NCBI RefSeq assembly: GCF_025153475.1
Contig: NZ_JANZXA010000014.1
Span: 62,001 to 126,000 of the forward strand
Direction of reading: 5' to 3'
DNA length: 64,000 nucleotides
Source: Novosphingobium mangrovisedimenti
GTDB taxonomy: Bacteria; Pseudomonadota; Alphaproteobacteria; Sphingomonadales; Sphingomonadaceae
A model generated the notes under the pieces. The model was not told where the DNA came from. It worked only from the letters and a program-made list of their open reading frames with translations, and searched no databases. This document shows positions 8,501-17,685 of the stretch, piece by piece. The position numbers and the translations under genes were made by a program. Each line of letters opens with the position of its first letter. Positions within the stretch are counted from its first letter, which is position 1.

Positions 8501-10747
8501 ATGAACTTGAGACAGTCACTTGGCGTTCTGATGACGGGCGCCGCATGCATCACTGTTCCGGCCTATGCGCAGTCTGCACCGGAAGAAATCGGTTCGAACG
8601 AAATCGTGGTGACCGCGCTGAAGCGGGAAAACCAGAAGATCCAGGATGTCCCGACCAGCATCGCGGTGCTCGGCCAGGACCAGCTCGAAACCCGCGGCGT
8701 CGCGGAATTTTCCGACTTCGCGCGCAGCGTGGCCGGCCTCAACTTCATCGACAGCGGTGCCGGCGACAAGCGCTACATCCTGCGTGGCATCAACGCCGCG
8801 GGTGAGGCACAGACGGCGGTCTATTACGACAACATCCCGATGACCGGCATCGGCGGCGCCGCCACCGACTTCGGCGGCCGTCAGCCAGACCTCCAGCTCT
8901 ACGACGTGAAGCAGATCGAAGTTCTGCGCGGCCCGCAGGGCACGCTCTACGGGTCGAACTCCCAGTCGGGCGTGATCCGCTTCGTGACCAACAAGGCGGA
9001 TCCGAGCAAGTTCGAAGCCACGGCCCAGGGCGAGCTTTCGACCACCAAGGACGGCGGCGAGAATTTTGCGATTCGCGCCATGCTCAACGTCCCGGTCGTG
9101 CAGGACCTGCTGGCGGTGCGCGTCGTCGGCTACACCGAGGACTACTCCGGGTTCGTCGACAACATCTATCGCGACGAGAAGGACTTCAACGATACGCAGC
9201 GCGAGGGCATTCGCGCCAGCGTCGTCCTGACGCCGGACGACAAGACGACCATCACCGGGCAATACTTCTACCAGAAGCTGAAGACCGGCGGCCGTGCCTA
9301 CACGCGTCCCTACGACATCTGGATTCCGGCGAACGATACGGAGAACGGCAATTTCTTCCCGGCTGCCGGCGAGCGGTCCATTTCGCAGATCGGTCGCGAG
9401 GAGCGCCGCGATGAGATCAATATCTACGCGCTGACGGCCGAACGCGACATCGAATGGGCAACCGTGACGGCGTCGGGCTCCTATTTCGATCGCAACGTGA
9501 CCGACAACACGGATAACGGTCCTTCGTTCCGCTATTTCGAGTATCTGCAGCGCATCGGTGAGTTCCCCGACGTTGCCATCCCGGAAGGCAGCATTTCCTA
9601 TTCGCCCCAGAAGTCGAAGATGTGGTCGGGCGAGCTGCGTATGGCGACCAAGCTGGACGGTCCGGTCAACGGTGTTGTCGGCGTCTTCTATTCCGACCGC
9701 GACAACAAGTTCATGACCGCCACGACGGTCGTCGACCCGATCAGCGGCTATTCGGACTTCACGCAGGACTTCATCTCCCAGCGCAAGTTCGCCGACAAGA
9801 CCAAGGACCTGGCCGTTTTCGGCGAGGTCACAGTGGACCTGACAGATCGCCTGTCCGTTACCGGCGGGGCGCGCTGGTTCCAGACCAAGCGTTCGCTGGT
9901 ATCGGAAACGATCGTGCCCTTCTTCGGGCTGGGCGCGCCCGGCACGACCTCGGCCAAGGCCAAGAATACCGATACCATCTTCAAGGGTGTGATCTCCTAC
10001 AAGATCACCCCGGATGCCATGGTCTATGCGCAATATGCGGAAGGGTATCGTTCGGGCGGCACCAACGCTTCGTCCTATTCGGGCGTGCCGGCGCAGTATG
10101 ATCCGGACTCGACCGTCAACTACGAGATCGGTGCCAAGACGAGCTGGCTGAACAACGCGCTGACCTTCAATGTCGCCGCGTACCTGATCGACCTCCAGGA
10201 CCTGCAGGTCGAGCAGCGCTTCGGACCGGGCGGCGCCTTCTCGGGCGTCGGCAACATCGACGGCAAGGCCGCGCGTTCGAAGGGTGTTGAGGTTGACCTG
10301 ACCGCGCGGCCGTTCCACGGCACCACCCTGGTCTTCGCGGGCAACTACACCGATGCCAAGCTGACCCGCGACATTGGCGAGCTGGGCAACGATGCCCTGA
10401 AGGGAACGCGCCTCACCCGCGTGCCGAAGGTGAACTTCAGCGTCTCGGGCGATCAGGAGTTCCCCGTGTCGAGCACGGTGGACGGCTCGGTCGGCTTCTC
10501 GGTCAGCCACACCGGCCGGATCCAGAACAGCTATTACGATAGCGACTTCAACCTGCCGACCAAGAGCTACACACTGGTGGACTTGCGCGGCCAGGTTCGC
10601 TTCGAGCACTTCCGGCTCGACCTCTACGTGAACAACCTGTTCGACAAGGCGGCCGAACTGACCGTGTTCAACACGATCAACGATCCCTACGTCGTCCTGG
10701 CCAACAGGCCTCGCACAATCGGCGCGCGCTTCAGCTACAACTTCTGA
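8501..10747 (+). CDS. TonB-dependent outer membrane receptor
   Basis: About 748 residues from ATG 8501, selected because AAAGGGGGG lies just upstream and a clean signal peptide follows (MNLRQSLGVLM...ITVPAYAQS). After it come a TonB-box-like NEIVVTALKR, the plug domain (VPTSIAVLGQDQLE; the QIEVLRGPQGTLYGSNSQSG signature) and a beta-barrel ending in aromatic Phe (IGARFSYNF). It imports a ligand in a TonB-energised way. Shared operators with the Rieske operon and its place between the MFS transporter and an exported amidohydrolase suggest it takes up the pathway substrate, perhaps an acylated aromatic compound. It ends at a strong terminator. Confidence 0.93.
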   Translation: MNLRQSLGVLMTGAACITVPAYAQSAPEEIGSNEIVVTALKRENQKIQDVPTSIAVLGQDQLETRGVAEFSDFARSVAGLNFIDSGAGDKRYILRGINAAGEAQTAVYYDNIPMTGIGGAATDFGGRQPDLQLYDVKQIEVLRGPQGTLYGSNSQSGVIRFVTNKADPSKFEATAQGELSTTKDGGENFAIRAMLNVPVVQDLLAVRVVGYTEDYSGFVDNIYRDEKDFNDTQREGIRASVVLTPDDKTTITGQYFYQKLKTGGRAYTRPYDIWIPANDTENGNFFPAAGERSISQIGREERRDEINIYALTAERDIEWATVTASGSYFDRNVTDNTDNGPSFRYFEYLQRIGEFPDVAIPEGSISYSPQKSKMWSGELRMATKLDGPVNGVVGVFYSDRDNKFMTATTVVDPISGYSDFTQDFISQRKFADKTKDLAVFGEVTVDLTDRLSVTGGARWFQTKRSLVSETIVPFFGLGAPGTTSAKAKNTDTIFKGVISYKITPDAMVYAQYAEGYRSGGTNASSYSGVPAQYDPDSTVNYEIGAKTSWLNNALTFNVAAYLIDLQDLQVEQRFGPGGAFSGVGNIDGKAARSKGVEVDLTARPFHGTTLVFAGNYTDAKLTRDIGELGNDALKGTRLTRVPKVNFSVSGDQEFPVSSTVDGSVGFSVSHTGRIQNSYYDSDFNLPTKSYTLVDLRGQVRFEHFRLDLYVNNLFDKAAELTVFNTINDPYVVLANRPRTIGARFSYNF

Positions 10748-10764
10748 AGTTCGTGATAGATTGG

Positions 10765-10799
10765 CCGGCCCGGATGTCCCTTCCGGGCCGGTTTTGCTT
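10765..10799 (+). terminator. Rho-independent terminator after the TonB receptor gene
   Basis: A perfect 10-base stem (CCGGCCCGGA 10765-10774 / TCCGGGCCGG 10782-10791) with a 7-base loop, then TTTTGCTT. The next gene starts 17 bases past the T-tract, so some read-through may be tolerated. Confidence 0.85.
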
Positions 10800-10815
10800 G
10801 TACCGAGGATATCCC

Positions 10816-12138
10816 ATGCGCCTGCGCTTCCTTCTGCTGCCTGCCTTGATGACAATCGCCGCGCCCGTTGCGGCCGAGGACACAACGCTGAACGAGGAGG
10901 TGCGTTCGCGCGCCGATCAGGTCGAGCAGAAGGTAATCGCCTGGCGACGGGACATTCACGAACACCCGGAACTCGCGAACCGGGAATTTCGCACCTCGGA
11001 GCTGGTTGCCCGCCACCTCAAGGCGCTGAAATTCGATGAAGTGCGCAGGCATGTCGCCCATACCGGCGTCATCGGCGTCCTGAAGGGCGGAAAGCCGGGC
11101 CCCGTGATCGCGCTGCGCGCCGACATGGATGCCTTGCCGATTGTCGAGCGCACCGGACTGCCCTTTGCGTCCAAGGTCAAGACGATGCGCGGCGACCACG
11201 AGGTCGGCGTGATGCACGCCTGCGGCCATGATGCCCATACGGCGATGCTGATGGGGGTGGCCGAAGTCCTCTCGGCGATGCGCGAGGACATTGCGGGCAC
11301 GATACTTTTCATCTTCCAGCCGGCCGAGGAAGGCGTTCCCGACGGCGAGGAGGGCGGCTCCAAGCTCATCCTCAAGGAAGGCGCGCTCGACGGTGCATAC
11401 CGGCCCGAGGTGATTTTCGGCCAGCACATCTGGCCGGGCGAGGCGGGCACTGTCTTCTACCGTCCGCGCGGGCAGATGGCGGCGGCCGATCGCCTGCGTA
11501 TCAAGGTGACGGGCGTCCAGAGCCACGGCTCGCAGCCCTGGCACGGCGTGGATCCGGTTATCACGTCGGCGCAGATCATGATGGCGCTGCAACTCATTCC
11601 CAGCCGCCAGCTCAACGTTTCCAAGGCCCCGGCGGTCATCACCATCGGCCAGATCGAGGGCGGGACGGCCAGCAACATCATGCCCGAAAGCGTGGAGATG
11701 GCCGGCACCATCCGCACTTTCGATCCGGACATGCGGGAGGACCTGCTGGCCCGCGTGAAACGCACGGTGGAAAGCATCGCGGCGTCGGCGGGCGCCAAGG
11801 CGGAAGTGGACATCGCCTCGTATGCCCCCGTGGTCTACAACGATCCTGATCTCGTGAAGCGTATGGAACCGACTTTGCGCAAGGCCGCAGGCGATCACTT
11901 GCAGGAAATGGGCCTGGTGATGGGATCGGAGGATTTCGCCCATTACATGAAGGACATTCCCGGCCTGTTCTATTTCCTGGGCGTCAACATGCCGGAAGCC
12001 GAGCGGAACGGGCCGGTTTCCGATGTGCACTCTCCCACTTTTATGCTGAACGAGGCCGCGCTCAAGCAGGGCGTCGTGACCATGAGCATGCTGGCGCTGG
12101 AATATCCGTCGACGGCGCAGGAGAGAGGAAACCATTGA
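10816..12138 (+). CDS. Exported M20-family amidohydrolase (IAA-amino acid / hippurate hydrolase type)
   Basis: About 440 residues from ATG 10816, chosen because a signal peptide follows directly (MRLRFLLLPALMTIAAPVAAED) and GAGG lies just upstream. M20 features are WRRDIHEHPEL, RADMDALPI, the metal-binding H134-A-C-G-H138 and the PAEEG catalytic Glu. Subfamily members cleave N-acyl amino acids, hippurate or auxin-amino acid conjugates. A signal peptide is unusual for these mostly cytosolic enzymes and suggests periplasmic hydrolysis. Placed after the TonB receptor, it could release an aromatic amino acid or acid from a conjugate before transport by the MFS protein. Substrate is inferred. Confidence 0.88.
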   Translation: MRLRFLLLPALMTIAAPVAAEDTTLNEEVRSRADQVEQKVIAWRRDIHEHPELANREFRTSELVARHLKALKFDEVRRHVAHTGVIGVLKGGKPGPVIALRADMDALPIVERTGLPFASKVKTMRGDHEVGVMHACGHDAHTAMLMGVAEVLSAMREDIAGTILFIFQPAEEGVPDGEEGGSKLILKEGALDGAYRPEVIFGQHIWPGEAGTVFYRPRGQMAAADRLRIKVTGVQSHGSQPWHGVDPVITSAQIMMALQLIPSRQLNVSKAPAVITIGQIEGGTASNIMPESVEMAGTIRTFDPDMREDLLARVKRTVESIAASAGAKAEVDIASYAPVVYNDPDLVKRMEPTLRKAAGDHLQEMGLVMGSEDFAHYMKDIPGLFYFLGVNMPEAERNGPVSDVHSPTFMLNEAALKQGVVTMSMLALEYPSTAQERGNH

Positions 12139-12170
12139 TGGCCGAGGCGGCCTGAAAGGGCGTCCGTCGG

Positions 12171-13937
12171 CTAACTTGACGGCGTCGCGTGGCGGGTCAG
12201 CCAGTACATGGGATAGACGCCGTATCCCTTGGCCAGCTCGATCCTGCCGACATACCTGCAGCGGTGTCTGCCCGGCGATTCGAGCGCAAGAATGGCAGCG
12301 AAGGGCTCGGTGACGAAAACCTCGCCGGGCGGTGTGACTGGCTCGATACGGGCGGCGCGGGAGACTTCCGTGCCATAGAAGTTCAATTGGCCGGTAATGT
12401 GGTCGATCATGCGGTAGGCGGGGCCGTAATGCGCGCCGACCCGCATGCCGCTGCCCTGGGCGAGGCCCAGCGTGGTATAGTCGAAACCGCGAAGCCGGTC
12501 CTGAAGCTGCAACGCGATGTCCGCTGCGGCCTCGGCGCTGGCGGCGACGGCATAGAGCGCGTCTCCCCAGCTGTTCTTGGTCAGGACATCGTCGCTGTGC
12601 TCGTCGAGAACATCGGCGATGCTGCGCATTACGCCATTCCAGAACGGCGGCAGCGCTTCTTCGGGTAGCTTCGAGAAACCGGGGAAATCGGTGAAGATGA
12701 TCGCTGTCAGCGTGCGTTCGTCGCCCACGCAATCGCGGGCCGGCGGGCGCTTCAGGTTACGATCGACCTCGCCGGGGTCGATGATGAATGTCTCCCCGCC
12801 ATGCTTGCGCCAGACCGACACGTCGGCACCCGTCCCGGCCGGGCCATCGGAGCCCTTGCCGTCCCACACCGCCAATTGGAGAGCGGTATCGCCCAGATGT
12901 TGGCTGCGCAGCGTCGCCAGTCCCATGGCCACCTGACTGGCATAGGCGAATTGCCGAGGGTCGCCGACATAGGCCATTTCGGTCGCCAGTGTCTTGCTGG
13001 AGGCGGCTTCCATACAGCGTTCGAAACGGGCGACCCACGCGTCCCCGGCGGGGCGAACCGACTGCTCGACGAAGTCCTCCATGGCAAAGGGCAGGACGAT
13101 ATGAAGTTCGCCCCCGCGCGCCAGCACGGCCTCCGCGATCAAGATGTCGGCGCCGGCCGCCACGGCACCATAGGCGAACCCGATGTTTCGTTCTTCCAGA
13201 AACGCGTCGATCCCGGCACGCAATCCGGTTTCCGCCTTGTCGTCGGAAGCGAATATGTGGCCGCAGAAGTGGAGGACGCGCGGCGGTCGGATCGGTGCGA
13301 GCAGGCGGGCTGCCTGCTTTTTGTCGAGCCCCATGTGTTCTGTCAGCAGTTCCAGCTGACGGCAGGTCGTGGACGAGGCGCCGTGATCGTTCCCGATCAT
13401 CTCTGCGGCCTGCCGCAAGCTTGCGGCGCAGTCGTCGATCCGTCCGGTAAGCAGCAAGGCTTCGGAGCGGGTCGCGGCCGTGTAATAATCGGTGGGCCCG
13501 GCGACCCGGGGATCGTCCAGGATTTGCGAGGCGATTTCGACGGCCTGCGCCGTCTTCCCGCAAAGCGCGGAAAGACTGGCCGCGTTGATGCCGGGGTAGG
13601 GATCACCCGTGTCCGTGAAGATCGCAAGATAGGCGTCCGACGCCGCGTGCAAGGCGGAATCCCTTGCGGAACCGTCCGGCAAGGCCAGCGCGCGGTCCTT
13701 CAGCAGGCGCGCTCCGATCGCCTGCTGGTGCGGGTCGTCCGAACGATCCAGACCATAAGCCTGGAAGAGTTCCATCGCCCGATCCGTGTCGCCCATCCGC
13801 GCGAGAGCGAGAACCTGCTGATGTCGGACACCCAGAGAATCGTCACCCTGCGCCATGGCCGATACGGCCTCGTCATAGGCGGTTATCAGATCGCCGCGGG
13901 CGATGGCGGCCTTTGCACGCTTGGCGGCGGGCGTCAT
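12171..13937 (-). CDS. TRAFs-binding/TPR - SLOG-like - class III nucleotide cyclase protein
   Basis: 588 residues; ATG 13937 is preceded by AAAGGA (an overlapping GTG lies at 13940). Three regions can be read. Residues 1-210 are helical TPR-like, with the DPYPGINAASL motif at about 112-121 typical of the TRAFs-binding region (DUF4071) of ASK kinases and bacterial relatives. Residues 220-360 have a Rossmann-like pattern (RVLHFCGHIF, GAVAAGADILIAEAVLARG, ELHIVLPF) like SLOG nucleotide-sensing domains. Residues 408-550 are a class III cyclase domain with both metal aspartates, D417 (FTDFPGF) and D459 (SWGDALY), and R530 (AARIEP). The usual transition-state Asn is Ser526 (VSRAAR). It follows the TIR gene by 63 bases on the same strand. 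A cytosolic cyclase making a nucleotide signal for the TIR protein is my inference. Confidence 0.82.
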   Translation of the reverse strand: MTPAAKRAKAAIARGDLITAYDEAVSAMAQGDDSLGVRHQQVLALARMGDTDRAMELFQAYGLDRSDDPHQQAIGARLLKDRALALPDGSARDSALHAASDAYLAIFTDTGDPYPGINAASLSALCGKTAQAVEIASQILDDPRVAGPTDYYTAATRSEALLLTGRIDDCAASLRQAAEMIGNDHGASSTTCRQLELLTEHMGLDKKQAARLLAPIRPPRVLHFCGHIFASDDKAETGLRAGIDAFLEERNIGFAYGAVAAGADILIAEAVLARGGELHIVLPFAMEDFVEQSVRPAGDAWVARFERCMEAASSKTLATEMAYVGDPRQFAYASQVAMGLATLRSQHLGDTALQLAVWDGKGSDGPAGTGADVSVWRKHGGETFIIDPGEVDRNLKRPPARDCVGDERTLTAIIFTDFPGFSKLPEEALPPFWNGVMRSIADVLDEHSDDVLTKNSWGDALYAVAASAEAAADIALQLQDRLRGFDYTTLGLAQGSGMRVGAHYGPAYRMIDHITGQLNFYGTEVSRAARIEPVTPPGEVFVTEPFAAILALESPGRHRCRYVGRIELAKGYGVYPMYWLTRHATPSS

Positions 13938-14000
13938 CACGCAATCCTTTCTCCGTATCGGGCCTTTTCGATACCGGGCGGTGCATCTTGCGCGTCTGCG

Positions 14001-15014
14001 TCAGTCCGGAAGCGCAAGTCCCTCCGTTTCGCGGGCCAGCGCGCTGCGCTTTCGCAGGATCTTCATGGTGATGATAACGGCGGGGACGAACAGGGCGGCG
14101 ATGCCGAAACAGATCCAGAAGACATCTGCCAGCGCTCCCCTGCCATTCATCAACTGGCTCAACGGTTCCCAGCAGAACCAGATGGCGACAAACCACAGAA
14201 GCGCGCAGATATAGAGGGCGAGGCGATGGCCCAGAACGATGCCAAGGCCCGCCAGTCCGCCATCGTCGAAGCCCGAGTTGCTGCCCGATGCGGCCCGGAA
14301 GCGCGACAGTTCCGTCTCGGCTTCCCGCAGCCCGTTTCGCGTATCCTCAAGCTCGCCGCGCAGTCGAACGAGTTCTCGGGCATTGGTGGTGATCTCCGTC
14401 GACCTTGCCCTGGACGCATCGACATGCTCGGCAAGCTCCGCTTCCAGCGCAGCGCGCTTGGTGCGCTCGCTGGCGAGTTGCTGCCGCATGTCCGGCATCG
14501 CGCGCTCGACGATGCCGTCGATGGCGTCCGGGGCCAGCGGGTCGTCGGGATGCCTGGCAAGCCAGCGTTTCCAGTCGTCGAGGCTGCCTTCGGTGCAGAT
14601 GCGGGCATATTCGGCAAGGCCCGGCCGGCCCGTCAGTTCGCCGATGCGTGAGAGGATGCCGAGCCAGGTTGCATGGGCGGTGCCCTGCGCGCCGTCGGGA
14701 AGCACTTCGGCCTGAACCGACCGGAATTCCAGCGGGAGCTGGCAAGGTTCGAGCTGGACGGCGACAAGACCGCTCCGCTCCTTCCCGGTGCGCGCTTCAT
14801 TGCGCACCCAGTCGGAATCGACGGACTGCCCTGACCACAGGACGAGAAGGGCGGTGCATGCCTCGATCTCGCGCTCTATCTCGCGATCGAATGACGATCC
14901 CGCACCGATTCCGGTATCGGACCAGACGCTGACCTTCAGATCCTCAAGCGCCTTGCGGATCGCGGAACAACGCTCCCTGTCACTCCGCGAATAGCTGATG
15001 AAAATGTCTGCCAT
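14001..15014 (-). CDS. TIR-domain protein with coiled coil and two C-terminal transmembrane helices
   Basis: 337 residues from ATG 15014 (GGCGGGGA upstream). Residues 1-130 form a TIR domain: the opening MADIFISYSRSD, the BB-loop-like SDTGIGAGSSF, and the catalytic glutamate E73 in SDWVRNEA (WxxxE), so NAD-cleaving activity is possible. Residues 176-240 are heptad-like and rich in Glu/Arg/Leu (coiled coil). Two hydrophobic helices follow at about 257-281 and 296-318, with a basic stop RKR. The protein is probably an oligomeric inner-membrane effector or sensor with the TIR domain in the cytosol. It is the first gene of a two-gene operon with the SLOG-cyclase protein, a pairing that recalls Pycsar systems (cyclase plus TIR or TM effector), though here TIR and TM are on one chain. 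Confidence 0.87.
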   Translation of the reverse strand: MADIFISYSRSDRERCSAIRKALEDLKVSVWSDTGIGAGSSFDREIEREIEACTALLVLWSGQSVDSDWVRNEARTGKERSGLVAVQLEPCQLPLEFRSVQAEVLPDGAQGTAHATWLGILSRIGELTGRPGLAEYARICTEGSLDDWKRWLARHPDDPLAPDAIDGIVERAMPDMRQQLASERTKRAALEAELAEHVDASRARSTEITTNARELVRLRGELEDTRNGLREAETELSRFRAASGSNSGFDDGGLAGLGIVLGHRLALYICALLWFVAIWFCWEPLSQLMNGRGALADVFWICFGIAALFVPAVIITMKILRKRSALARETEGLALPD

Positions 15015-15045
15015 GTTCCCCGCCGCCAACTATCTTCGCCAAACT

Positions 15046-15084
15046 GGATAGCACTCGCAGTGCCGCAAGGACAATTGGCGCCAA
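15046..15084 (-). promoter_or_regulatory. Candidate promoter and palindromes before the TIR-cyclase operon
   Basis: Read on the minus strand, TTGTCC (15074-15069) and CTATCC (15051-15046) are 17 bases apart. A perfect palindrome TTGGCGCCAA (15075-15084) abuts the -35. An inverted repeat GCACT-CGC-AGTGC (15051-15063) lies in the spacer. Both are plausible operator half-sites; the -10 is weak. Confidence 0.35.
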
Positions 15085-15412
15085 GAATATATTGGAATGC
15101 GAGGCGGGTGCTGATCGGAATTAGCTTCTTCGGGCGGGAAGCTGACCAGATTGCGGCATGAGGAAAATGACAAAGCCTGATAATAATTGGCATCGTGGCG
15201 ACTAGCCGCACTGTCGGCTTTCGCGAGTGGGGGGTGCGGCAGGCTCAGGAGATGAGCCGCTTCTGATGGGAAGAGTCGATATTTTCCGCAGGTTTAATCT
15301 GATCCTCCGATAACAATGACGAGAAAAATCGATTCTGCGCAGATGCCGGCAAGCAGTAGCCCTGCTGCGACGCATGGAACGTTATCGACAATGTCATCGA
15401 CAAGGAGAGGGT
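15085..15412. other. Intergenic region between the TIR-cyclase operon and katG
   Basis: No gene with coding character is visible on either strand. The region holds a small hairpin (GGCTCA 15242-15247 / TGAGCC 15253-15258) and, just before katG, the strong ribosome-binding site AAGGAGAGGG (15402-15411). I looked for an OxyR-type ATAG-N7-CTAT pattern before katG and do not see a convincing one. Confidence 0.5.
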
Positions 15413-17632
<2,220 letters not shown>

Positions 17633-17649
17633 TATTGGCGAAGGGCGCG

Positions 17650-17685
17650 CCCCGGCACTGAACGCAATCAGTGCCGGGGTTCGTT
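17650..17685 (+). terminator. Terminator hairpin after katG
   Basis: A perfect 12-base stem (CCCCGGCACTGA 17650-17661 / TCAGTGCCGGGG 17668-17679), 6-base loop, then TTCGTT. The right arm contains the stop codon of the convergent sulfotransferase gene (17670-17668). Confidence 0.75.

Noticed and set aside
12801..14651. 616-codon plus-strand frame antisense to the cyclase and TIR genes
   Set aside because: No motifs; the minus strand carries consistent TIR, SLOG and cyclase residues and good ribosome-binding sites.
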